Shown piece by piece: positions 32,031 through 39,281 of a stretch of 51,240 nt of DNA (positions are counted from its first letter, which is position 1; every line of letters starts with the position of its first letter). Position numbers and translations under genes: made by a program. The DNA is taken from the NCBI GenBank assembly GCA_900318015.1, contig ONJB01000037.1, positions 1 to 51,240 of the forward strand, read 5' to 3'. The DNA comes from an uncultured Bacteroidales bacterium. Its GTDB lineage: Bacteria > Bacteroidota > Bacteroidia > Bacteroidales > UBA932. The notes below the pieces were generated by a model. That model was not told where the DNA came from, made no database searches, and saw nothing but the letters and a program-made list of their open reading frames with translations.

Positions 32031-32747
32031 TTAGAGTCTGGATTTATTGTAGATATTCTTGTCGAAGCGGTAGAAGCGCGCAGCGCGGTGGGAGACGCCC
32101 TTCTCGCGCTCGTCCAGGGCGACGAGGTACGGCATCTGGGTCATCTTCTTGTAGAAGTTGGCCGGGTCCAGGCGCTTGCCGAAAACCACCTCGTAGAGGT
32201 TCCGCAGCTGGGTGACGGTGAACTTGCGGGGCAGGAGGTCGTACAGGATGGACGGGTCCATGGAGGCGAAGGCGCGCAGGTGCTCCAGGGCGTGTGCGAT
32301 GATGTCGTTGTGGTCGAAGGCCAGGGGCGGGATCGCATCGACGGGCACCCAGAGGGCCTCGGTGGTCTCCAGGTCGCGGCTGGTACCCCGGCCGATCTTC
32401 ACGAGGGCCATGTAGGCGACGGTGACGATGCGGTGCACGTGGGCTTTCTGGGCGTGCTCCAGCCAGTGGACGTCCTTGGGGTCCTTGGTCCGGTTGATGG
32501 AACCGAAAGACTGGAACTGCACGAGGGGGATGTTTTTCAGGCCGGTGAGTTCGGCGAGGACGCGCCGGGCGGCGTCGTCGAGTTCTTCATTGTCCAGGAT
32601 CAGGCTGCCAGGAAGCTTCATGTCATGGAAGGCCTGGCCGTCCTCGATACCCGTACGGCGAATCAGGAGTACCTCCAGCCGCGTCCCGTTGAAGCCGAGA
32701 ACTGCGCAGTCGACTGATAGGTGAATTTGGGCTAGTCCGTTGTCCAT
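32031..32747 (-). CDS. Nudix-family transcriptional regulator of xylose genes
   Basis: 238 residues: an N-terminal Nudix-fold domain (about 5-150) and a C-terminal winged helix (about 165-238, RKFTVTQLRNLYEVVFGK). The Nudix box region (GSLILDNEELDDAARRVLAEL) lacks the catalytic REuxEE pattern, so it is a ligand sensor rather than a hydrolase, as in Bacteroides AraR-type regulators. First gene of the operon regulator-xylB-xylA-transporter, two bases before xylB. It likely responds to xylose or a derivative and represses its own promoter, where the palindrome TGAATTAATTCA lies between the -33 and -7 boxes. Confidence 0.88.
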   Translation of the reverse strand: MDNGLAQIHLSVDCAVLGFNGTRLEVLLIRRTGIEDGQAFHDMKLPGSLILDNEELDDAARRVLAELTGLKNIPLVQFQSFGSINRTKDPKDVHWLEHAQKAHVHRIVTVAYMALVKIGRGTSRDLETTEALWVPVDAIPPLAFDHNDIIAHALEHLRAFASMDPSILYDLLPRKFTVTQLRNLYEVVFGKRLDPANFYKKMTQMPYLVALDEREKGVSHRAARFYRFDKNIYNKSRL

Positions 32748-32772
32748 GGATCAATTGGTCTTAGTACAATCA

Positions 32773-32804
32773 CAAATGTAGTGAATTAATTCATAGAAAC
32801 AAAA
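32773..32804 (-). promoter_or_regulatory. xylose operon promoter with palindromic operator
   Basis: On the minus strand TTTTG (32800-32804) and TACATTTG (32773-32780) are separated by exactly 19 bases, a full Bacteroidetes promoter. The perfect 12-bp palindrome TGAATTAATTCA (32782-32793) occupies the spacer, a good position for repression by the Nudix regulator. Confidence 0.7.
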
Positions 32805-32905
32805 ACTTTTTTCATATTTTTTCGTAACTCATTGATAATCAACGCTTATTATATTGTGTAACCTACAATTTGAGAGATATGTTTCGCCCTGTCGTGATTT
32901 TTCCG

Positions 32906-32913
32906 TAACTTTG
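32906..32913 (+). promoter_or_regulatory. -7 element for tRNA-Pro
   Basis: TAACTTTG 51 bases before the tRNA. The 100 bases further upstream are AT-rich and hold no recognised gene. Confidence 0.55.
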
Positions 32914-32964
32914 TCCCGGCCTTCCCGCCCGTCCGCGCCCCGCCGCGGCGGCGGCAGGCCGCTC

Positions 32965-33038
32965 CGGGGTGTGGCGCAGTTGGCTAGCGCATCTGGTTTG
33001 GGACCAGAGGGTCGTGTGTTCGAGTCACATCACCCCGA
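32965..33038 (+). tRNA. tRNA-Pro (anticodon TGG)
   Basis: Acceptor CGGGGTG pairs fully with CACCCCG; anticodon stem TCTGG/CCAGA encloses TTTGGGA with anticodon TGG; T arm GTGTG-TTCGAGT-CACAT. CCA not encoded. Confidence 0.94.
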
Positions 33039-33040
33039 CA

Positions 33041-33072
33041 GGAAAAAGCTGGGCATGACCCGGCTTTTTCCG
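33041..33072 (+). terminator. terminator after tRNA-Pro
   Basis: 13-bp stem GGAAAAAGCTGGG/CCCGGCTTTTTCC (one G-T) around CATGA. Begins two bases after the tRNA. Confidence 0.8.
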
Positions 33073-33119
33073 TCGGGTGATGTTCCATTTTCTTTACTGC
33101 GTGATTTGGCTGTTTTTCG

Positions 33120-33127
33120 TATCTTTG
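33120..33127 (+). promoter_or_regulatory. -7 element directly before the IMPase gene
   Basis: TATCTTTG ends only 4 bases before the first ATG (33132), so transcription should begin at or inside the start region and the message would be nearly leaderless. Confidence 0.65.
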
Positions 33128-33131
33128 TGTT

Positions 33132-33923
33132 ATGAACATGGACATTCAGCAAATCATCGATATCGTCCGGGAGGCGGGGGCGCTGATGGACCGGACGGGC
33201 GGGTTCGAGGTGCATGACAAAGGGGCGCGGGAGAATATCGTCACGTCGTCGGACGTGGCGGTGCAGCATTTCCTGACGCAGAAGCTGTCGGCGCTGCTGC
33301 CCGGGAGCGGGTTCCTGTGCGAGGAGGAGGATCTCGCCGATACGACCCATGAGGCCGTGTGGATCATCGACCCGATCGACGGGACGGCCAATTACGCCCG
33401 CGGGAACGAGAACTGCTGCATCAGCGTGGCGTTGGCGCGGGGCGGCGAGCTGGCCCTGGGCGTCGTTTACTGCCCCTGGCGGGGCGAGATGTACGCGGCC
33501 GAAAAGGGCCGCGGCGCGTACTGCAACGGAAAACGCATCCACGTATCGGACCGGACCTATGAACGGGGCCTCCTTTTCACGGCGATGTCCACCTACCGGA
33601 AGGAACTGGCCCGCAGCTGCAGCGACATCATCTACGACATCTATATGGAATGCAACGATGTGCGCCGGACCGGCTCCGCCGCCGTCGAGCTGTGCCTGAT
33701 GGCCGCCGGCTTCGCGGAGCTCTATTTCGAGATTCGGCTGATGCCGTGGGACTATGCGGCGGCGAGCCTCATCCTGCTGGAGGCGGGCGGCGCCGCGTGC
33801 GGCTTCACGGGCGAATCCCCGTCGCTTTACAAGCCGTCGATGTTCATCGCCGCGAATACGCGCGAGCATTGCGAGCGCCTCCTGGCGACCGTTCGAAAGC
33901 ATCTGGATAAAGTGCCTTATTGA
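33132..33923 (+). CDS. inositol monophosphatase-family phosphatase (CysQ-like)
   Basis: Mg2+-dependent, Li+-sensitive-type phosphatase, 263 residues. Metal and phosphate motifs: ENIVTSSDVAVQHFL, GFLCEEED, WIIDPIDGTANYARG (metal-binding DPIDGT) and the late MPWDYAAASLILLEAGG. Substrate may be inositol phosphate, 3'-phosphoadenosine 5'-phosphate or a sugar phosphate; the motifs do not decide. A second ATG at 33138 (MDIQQII) may be the real start because the promoter box ends at 33127. The stop TGA overlaps the presumed TTG start of the polymerase gene. Confidence 0.9.
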   Translation: MNMDIQQIIDIVREAGALMDRTGGFEVHDKGARENIVTSSDVAVQHFLTQKLSALLPGSGFLCEEEDLADTTHEAVWIIDPIDGTANYARGNENCCISVALARGGELALGVVYCPWRGEMYAAEKGRGAYCNGKRIHVSDRTYERGLLFTAMSTYRKELARSCSDIIYDIYMECNDVRRTGSAAVELCLMAAGFAELYFEIRLMPWDYAAASLILLEAGGAACGFTGESPSLYKPSMFIAANTREHCERLLATVRKHLDKVPY

Positions 33924-35419
33924 CCTTGTCCCGCGTCATTTTCCATATCGACGTGAACTCCGCCTTCCTCAGTTGGACGGCGGTGAAGCTGGTCATGGAA
34001 GGGGGGCAGGACATCCGGCAGGTGCCGTCGGTCGTGTCCGGGGATCCAAGCGACCGGCGGAGCATCATCGCGGCTGCGTCGATGCCCGCGAAGAAACTGG
34101 GCATCCGGGCGGCGATGCCGGTGACGATGGCGCTGCGGAAGTGCCCGCAGCTGGTCATTGTCCGAGGCGACTGGGAGTGGTACAAGCGCTGCTCCGAGGG
34201 GTTTATCGCCATCTGCCGGAGCTATTCCCCGGTGCTCCAGCAGTTTTCCATCGATGAGTGTTTCATCGACATGAGCCTCCGCCTCGGGTCGAGGGACCCG
34301 GTGGAGATCGCCACGCGCCTCAAGGACGAGATCAAGTCCCGCCTGGGGTTCACGGTCAATGTCGGGGTGGGCCCGAACAAGCTCCTGGCGAAGATGGCCT
34401 CGGACTTCGAGAAGCCGGACAAGGTCCATACCCTCTGGGAGCATGAGATCCGCGAGAAGATGTGGCCCCTGGGCGTGCGCGACCTCCTCTGGGTCGGCAA
34501 GAAGACCGAGGAGCGGCTCGTTGCCTACGGCGTCCACACGATCGGGGACCTCGCGCGTCTCAGCGTGGGCCAGCTCACGCGCATCGTGGGCCAGAAGTTC
34601 GCCGCGCAGCTGCACGAGAACGCGAACGGCCGGGACGATTCCCCGGTGGAAACGGAAATCCAGGAAGCCAAGAGCTACAGCGCGGAACGGACCTTCCCGA
34701 AGGACCTCTCCGACCCCAAGGACATCGACCGGGCCCTCTTCAACGTGGCCTGCATCGTCGCCCACCGCATCCGCCGCGACGGCTTCCGCGCCTCGACCGT
34801 GTCCATGTTCGTCAAGTACACGGACTTCTCCGTCGCCCAGAAACAATGCCAGACGGGACAGCCCACGGATATCACGGCCGTCATCCTGAACGAGGCCCGG
34901 CGGATGCTCGCCGAGGTCTGGGACGGCGTGACGCCCCTCCGCCAGGTGGGCCTCGGCGTCTCCAAGCTCACCCACGAAACCGTCGAGCAGATGTCCCTCT
35001 TCGAGGACCCCAAGATGGAGTACTACCGCGAATGGGACCGCCAGTACGACGCCGCCCGCGCCCAGGCCGAAGACGCCCGCCTCCTCGCGTACGAGCGGAA
35101 GAACCCGCCCCAGGCCTCAGCCCCGGCATTGACGCCGGCTGTGTCCCCGTCGACGGAAGACCCAACCGCCCCGACCTACGTCGTCCTTCGGGAAGTGACA
35201 GCACCATCGGCCCCTGCGGAGGCCCCGTCTACTTCCGTGGACACCGGGCCGCTCCTTTTCCACTACCCTGACGGTGAAAAGGCCCTTGCCGCCGCGAAGA
35301 GCGCCGTCCGCTCCGACCCCTCCCTCCGCATCCACCATTCGAAGCTCCCCGACGGCTCCGATTGCTTCGACCTTCTCCGCGACGGCAAGCTCCTCGAGCG
35401 GCACATGGTCACCCGATAG
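33920..35419 (+). CDS. dinB: DNA polymerase IV (Y family)
   Basis: Translesion DNA polymerase, 499 residues, about 130 longer than E. coli DinB. Palm motifs: VIFHIDVNSAF (first metal-binding Asp) and QFSIDECFIDMS (SIDE with Asp-Glu). The thumb/HhH part (VGVGPNKLLAKMASDFEKP) and little-finger domain follow. A beta-clamp-binding motif QMSLFED is near residue 354. The extra C-terminus has a Pro/Ala/Thr linker and a small domain ending LLERHMVTR. No upstream ATG exists: TTG at 33920 overlaps the IMPase stop as TTGA, and TTG at 33926 would give the family-like start SRVIFHID. Translation is probably coupled to the phosphatase gene. Confidence 0.9.
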   Translation: MTLSRVIFHIDVNSAFLSWTAVKLVMEGGQDIRQVPSVVSGDPSDRRSIIAAASMPAKKLGIRAAMPVTMALRKCPQLVIVRGDWEWYKRCSEGFIAICRSYSPVLQQFSIDECFIDMSLRLGSRDPVEIATRLKDEIKSRLGFTVNVGVGPNKLLAKMASDFEKPDKVHTLWEHEIREKMWPLGVRDLLWVGKKTEERLVAYGVHTIGDLARLSVGQLTRIVGQKFAAQLHENANGRDDSPVETEIQEAKSYSAERTFPKDLSDPKDIDRALFNVACIVAHRIRRDGFRASTVSMFVKYTDFSVAQKQCQTGQPTDITAVILNEARRMLAEVWDGVTPLRQVGLGVSKLTHETVEQMSLFEDPKMEYYREWDRQYDAARAQAEDARLLAYERKNPPQASAPALTPAVSPSTEDPTAPTYVVLREVTAPSAPAEAPSTSVDTGPLLFHYPDGEKALAAAKSAVRSDPSLRIHHSKLPDGSDCFDLLRDGKLLERHMVTR

Positions 35420-35471
35420 CACGGCTGAGGGAGCAAAAATGCGGCAATACGTGCCCCCAGCCGTGCTGGAG
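35418..35471 (+). other. long-loop stem after dinB, possible terminator
   Basis: AGCACGGCTG just after the dinB stop pairs with CAGCCGTGCT about 30 bases later. No T run follows directly, so it may be a weak terminator or an RNA structure. Confidence 0.5.
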
Positions 35472-35508
35472 AGGGGGCTCTTCATTTTGGGAAACTCATT
35501 GAAATTCT

Positions 35509-35516
35509 TATATTTG
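35509..35516 (+). promoter_or_regulatory. -7 element of the small membrane protein gene
   Basis: TATATTTG, 30 bases before the ATG at 35547. Confidence 0.65.
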
Positions 35517-35546
35517 TAGAAAAGGCCCATAGGGGTCAGGACAGCT

Positions 35547-35729
35547 ATGAGTAAGGAGTTTATCATTACGGCCCTGGTGCATGCGGTGGTGTTCACGGTG
35601 TTCCAGATGGTGGGGAACTGGATTTTTCATTTCGGTTTCACCTGGGTTTATTACTTGGTGTCGGGCCTCTTGTTCGGTGTCTTGATGACATGGGTGAACC
35701 GGTGGTTGGAAAAGAATAGGAAACGGTAA
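35547..35729 (+). CDS. small two-span membrane protein
   Basis: 60 residues, unknown function. Two hydrophobic helices (about 6-26 and 30-50) with a short turn, then a basic tail RWLEKNRKR that should stay in the cytoplasm. It has its own promoter and ends one base before the oxidoreductase gene, so it leads that operon. I recognise no family. Confidence 0.72.
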   Translation: MSKEFIITALVHAVVFTVFQMVGNWIFHFGFTWVYYLVSGLLFGVLMTWVNRWLEKNRKR

Positions 35730-35730
35730 T

Positions 35731-36729
35731 ATGGACAAGCAGGATTTCAAAGTCGGAATCGTCGGGGCCGGGTGGATCGCCGCGAAGGCGGCGGAGACGC
35801 TCAACGGGCTCGACGGGTTCCACCCCTATACGATCGGGTCCCGGTCGCTGGAGAAGGCGCAGGCTTTTGCCGCCCAATGGGGCATCGAACGCGCCTATGG
35901 GTCGTACACGGAAGTGATTGAAGACCCGGAGGTGGACCTTCTGTATGTGGCGACGCCGCATTCGCATCATTTCGAGGTGACGAAGGAAGCCCTGGAAAAG
36001 GGGAAGCCGTGCCTTGTGGAGAAGGCTTTCATGGCCAACAAGGCGCAGGCGCAGGTCATCGTGGACCTGGCCCGGCGCCGGAAGGTGTTCCTCGCCGAGG
36101 CCATCTGGACGCGGTACCAGCCTGCCCTGCAGATGGTGCGGGGGCTCATCCAGGAAGGACGCATCGGCAAGCCGCAGCTCGTCACGGCGACCCTCGGGTA
36201 CAGCATGGGCCGGAAGGAGCGGATTTTCCGGCCGGACCTGTGCGGCGGCGCCCTGCTGGACCTCGGCGTGTACTGCCTCAATTTCGTGCGGATGTTCTGC
36301 GACGCTCCGATCGTGTCCATGGATTCGCAGTGCGTGAAGACGGACACGGGGATGGACCTTTCCAATGCCATCTCCCTTGTGCTCGCCGATGGAATCCTCG
36401 CGAATGTCCAGTCCTCGGCCGCCTGCGTGGGCGACAACATCGGCGTCATCGCGGGGACGGAGGGGAACCTCATCATCGACAATGTCAACAACCCCCAGCG
36501 CATCACGGTGAACGGTCCGGACCGCGTGTACGTGGAGACGATCCCGGTCCCGAAGCAGATCACGGGCTACGAATACCAGTTCGTCGCCTGCCGCGACGCC
36601 ATCGCGGCGGGGCTCACGGAACCGCCGCAGATGCCTTTGGACGAAACCCTGTACATCATGGAACTCATGGACGGCCTCCGCAAGGACTGGGACGTCCGCT
36701 ATCCGATGGACGAAATAGATTGGAAATGA
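35731..36729 (+). CDS. Gfo/Idh/MocA-family oxidoreductase
   Basis: NAD(P)-dependent sugar or polyol dehydrogenase, 332 residues, cytoplasmic. The Rossmann start VGIVGAGWIAAKAAETL has the nucleotide-binding GxGxxA pattern; YVATPHSHHFEVTKEALEKG and VEKAF replace the usual EKP motif (EKAF). GGALLDLGVYCLNFVRMF is the substrate-domain signature. Substrate not evident. It overlaps the next gene by 4 bases (ATGA), so the two enzymes are probably made together and may act in one sugar conversion. Confidence 0.9.
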   Translation: MDKQDFKVGIVGAGWIAAKAAETLNGLDGFHPYTIGSRSLEKAQAFAAQWGIERAYGSYTEVIEDPEVDLLYVATPHSHHFEVTKEALEKGKPCLVEKAFMANKAQAQVIVDLARRRKVFLAEAIWTRYQPALQMVRGLIQEGRIGKPQLVTATLGYSMGRKERIFRPDLCGGALLDLGVYCLNFVRMFCDAPIVSMDSQCVKTDTGMDLSNAISLVLADGILANVQSSAACVGDNIGVIAGTEGNLIIDNVNNPQRITVNGPDRVYVETIPVPKQITGYEYQFVACRDAIAAGLTEPPQMPLDETLYIMELMDGLRKDWDVRYPMDEIDWK

Positions 36730-37748
36730 AACGCAAAGCTTTATTCATCGGCGGTACCGGAACGATCAGCACCGCCATCACCGCGAAACTGGCCGCGGAA
36801 GGGGAGTGGGAGCTCACGCTCTTGAACCGGGGGAACCGGAGCGCTGAGGTTCCGGCGAACGTGAAGGTCCTGAAGGCCGACGTCAACGACGAAGCGGCCG
36901 TGGAGAAACTCCTCGAAGGCACGCAGTGGGACTGCGTGTGCGATTTCATCGGCTTTGTCCCGGCCCAGGTGGAGCGCGACTGGCGCCTCTTCCGGGGACG
37001 GACGAAGCAGTACATGTACATCAGCAGCGCCTCGGCCTACCAGAAACCGCTCACCAGCCCCTTCATCACCGAGGGGACGCCGCTGGTGAACCCGTACTGG
37101 GAGTACTCCCGCAACAAGATCGCCTGCGAGGACTTCCTCATGGGCAAGTTCCGCGAGGAAGGCTATCCGGTGACCATCATCCGTCCGTCGCACACCTATG
37201 ACAACCGCTCCGTGCCTCTCGGGGTCCACGGGGACAACGGTTCCTGGCAGGTGTTGAAACGGATGCTGGACGGCAAGCCCGTGATCATCCACGGCGACGG
37301 CACGAGCCTGTGGACCGTCACGCACAATACGGACTTCGCGAAGGGGTTCGTGGGCCTGATGGGCAATCCCCACGCGATCGGGGACGTCTTCCACATCACC
37401 TCCGACGAGACGCTCACCTGGAACCAGATCTACCAGACCGTCGCGGACGCGCTGGGCGTGCCGCTGAAGGCGGTCCATGTGTCCTCGGAGTTCCTGGATG
37501 CGGTCGGCCCCTATGATTTCCGCGGCGGGCTGATCGGGGACAAGGCCAATACGGTCCTGTTCGACAACAGGAAACTCAAGCGCGCGGTGCCGGGCTTCCA
37601 GGCGACGGTCCGGTTCGAGCAGGGCGTGCGCCGGACCCTCGACTACATCCTGGCCCATCCGGAATGCCAGCCGGCGGATCCGGCCTTCGACGCCTGGTGC
37701 GACCGGGTGATCGCGGCGGTGGAGGCCGCCAAGGCTTCCCTCTGCTGA
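36726..37748 (+). CDS. NAD-dependent epimerase/dehydratase (extended SDR)
   Basis: 340 residues, Rossmann fold. The N-terminus MKRKALFIGGTGTISTAI departs from the classic GxxGxxG at its last Gly (GGTGTIS). Downstream: DWRLFRGRTKQYMYISSASAY, YWEYSRNKIACEDFL (YxxxK-like pair) and VTIIRPSHTYDNRS, fitting atypical extended SDRs that act on nucleotide sugars or related compounds. Begins inside the stop of the oxidoreductase gene. A GC-rich hairpin and T run follow it (37777-37819). Confidence 0.87.
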   Translation: MKRKALFIGGTGTISTAITAKLAAEGEWELTLLNRGNRSAEVPANVKVLKADVNDEAAVEKLLEGTQWDCVCDFIGFVPAQVERDWRLFRGRTKQYMYISSASAYQKPLTSPFITEGTPLVNPYWEYSRNKIACEDFLMGKFREEGYPVTIIRPSHTYDNRSVPLGVHGDNGSWQVLKRMLDGKPVIIHGDGTSLWTVTHNTDFAKGFVGLMGNPHAIGDVFHITSDETLTWNQIYQTVADALGVPLKAVHVSSEFLDAVGPYDFRGGLIGDKANTVLFDNRKLKRAVPGFQATVRFEQGVRRTLDYILAHPECQPADPAFDAWCDRVIAAVEAAKASLC

Positions 37749-37776
37749 CGGTTCGTCCGCCGAAACGGTTGTTTCA

Positions 37777-37819
37777 TCGGGAAATCCGCGCCCCGGGCGC
37801 CGGGTCTCCCGTTTTTTTC
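37777..37819 (+). terminator. terminator after the epimerase gene
   Basis: CGGGA ... TCCCG with internal GCGCC/GGCGC pairing, followed by a run of seven T residues. Confidence 0.65.
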
Positions 37820-37820
37820 G

Positions 37821-37828
37821 TACCTTTA
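37821..37828 (+). promoter_or_regulatory. -7 element of the GH13 operon
   Basis: TACCTTTA, 22 bases before the ATG at 37851. Confidence 0.6.
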
Positions 37829-37850
37829 ACCCGATTAATAACACGCACGT

Positions 37851-39281
37851 ATGAAAAAGCTCCTGATTCTCTGCGCCGCCCTGCTGGCCCTTGCCGGCTG
37901 CAAGAAGACGACGCCTTCCGCCCATCCCGACTGGACCTATGGCTCCGTGATGTACGAGGTGAATATCCGCCAGTTCTCCCCGGAGGGGACCTTCGCCGGC
38001 GTCGAGGCCCAGCTGCCCCGCCTGAAGGACCTCGGGGTGGACATCCTCTGGCTCATGCCGATGTACGAGATCGGCACCGAAGGCCGCAAGGGCACCCTCG
38101 GCTCCTACTATGCCATCTCCGACTACAAGAAAGTGAATCCGGAATTCGGGACGATGGAGGATTTCGAACACCTCCTTGCCGCTGCCCACAAGCTGGGCTT
38201 CAAGGTCATCCTGGACTGGGTGGCCAACCAGACGGCCCCGGACAACGTGTGGATGACCGAGAAACCCGCGGACTTCTACGAGCGCGACGCGGACGGCAAC
38301 GCCATCTGGGAATATGACTGGACCGACACCCGCAGCCTCAACTACGACAACGAGGACGTGTGGTGGGCCCAGGATGATGCGATGCGCTTCTGGCTGGAGA
38401 AGGGCGTGGACGGCTTCCGCTGCGACGCCGCCGGCGAGGTCCCTGCCGCCTTCTGGAAGGGAATCCTGCCCAAGATGAACAAGGATTATCCGAACATCTA
38501 CCTCCTCGCCGAGGCGGAGCGCGACAACCTCGCGGACCCGGCCGAAACCTTCGATGCGAACTACGCCTGGGAACTGCACCACCTGCTGAACAGCCTGGCG
38601 CAGGGCCGGAAGACCGTCACGGACCTCAAGGACTACATCGCCCGCGACGCCGCCCGTTTCCCGAAGGAAGCCTTCCGCCTGACCTTCACCTCCAACCACG
38701 ACGAGAACTCCTGGTCCGGCACCGAGTTCGAGCGCGAAGGCGACGCGGCGAACGCCTGCGCGGTCCTGTGCTTCACCCTGCCGGGCAGCCAGCCGCTCAT
38801 CTACACCGGCCAGGAAATCGGCCTCTCCCGCCGGCTGGAGTTCTTTGAGAAGGACCCGATCACCGACTGGTTCCCCAACGAATATACGACCTTCTGGAAG
38901 AAGCTCGTGGACCTCAAGCACGGCAATCCCGCCCTCGCCGCCGGCGAGAAGGGCGGTCCGATCCAGTACATCGACGCTCCGGACGGCATCATCGCCTTCT
39001 CCCGCGCCGTGAAGGGCAACAAGGTCATCGTCGCCGCGAACTTCGGCGTCGCCCCGGCCGAAGCGCCGGCTGAAGCCGAAGTCCAGCAGGCCGAGGCGAC
39101 CGACAACCGCCCGGCGGCCGAGACCGGCGGCACGCCGTTCCTGAACCTGAAGGGCGAGCCCCAGACCGTCACCATCGACCTGGACGGCCCTTACACCGAG
39201 GTCTTCACCGGACAGAAGTATGGCAAGGGGAAGCAGGAATTCCTCCTGTGGCCGGGCAGTTATGTCGTTCTGACGAAATGA
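37851..39281 (+). CDS. GH13 alpha-amylase-family lipoprotein
   Basis: Alpha-glucan hydrolase, 476 residues, lipid-anchored (signal LLALAGC, Cys17). TIM-barrel motifs: DWVANQ (122-127, region I), GVDGFRCDAA with nucleophile Asp192, YLLAEAE with the acid/base Glu at 221 or 223, and TSNHDEN with Asp284. Region I ends in Gln where most GH13 enzymes have His. A C-terminal beta domain is interrupted by a Glu/Ala-rich stretch near residue 405 (EAPAEAEVQQAEATDNRPAA). First gene of a two-gene operon; its stop overlaps the next start as ATGATG. Probably releases oligosaccharides from starch-type glucans at the outer membrane or periplasm. Confidence 0.9.
   Translation: MKKLLILCAALLALAGCKKTTPSAHPDWTYGSVMYEVNIRQFSPEGTFAGVEAQLPRLKDLGVDILWLMPMYEIGTEGRKGTLGSYYAISDYKKVNPEFGTMEDFEHLLAAAHKLGFKVILDWVANQTAPDNVWMTEKPADFYERDADGNAIWEYDWTDTRSLNYDNEDVWWAQDDAMRFWLEKGVDGFRCDAAGEVPAAFWKGILPKMNKDYPNIYLLAEAERDNLADPAETFDANYAWELHHLLNSLAQGRKTVTDLKDYIARDAARFPKEAFRLTFTSNHDENSWSGTEFEREGDAANACAVLCFTLPGSQPLIYTGQEIGLSRRLEFFEKDPITDWFPNEYTTFWKKLVDLKHGNPALAAGEKGGPIQYIDAPDGIIAFSRAVKGNKVIVAANFGVAPAEAPAEAEVQQAEATDNRPAAETGGTPFLNLKGEPQTVTIDLDGPYTEVFTGQKYGKGKQEFLLWPGSYVVLTK

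Noticed and set aside
36741-38921. 726-codon minus-strand frame
   Set aside because: Runs opposite the epimerase gene, an intergenic terminator and a GH13 gene; no protein family features.
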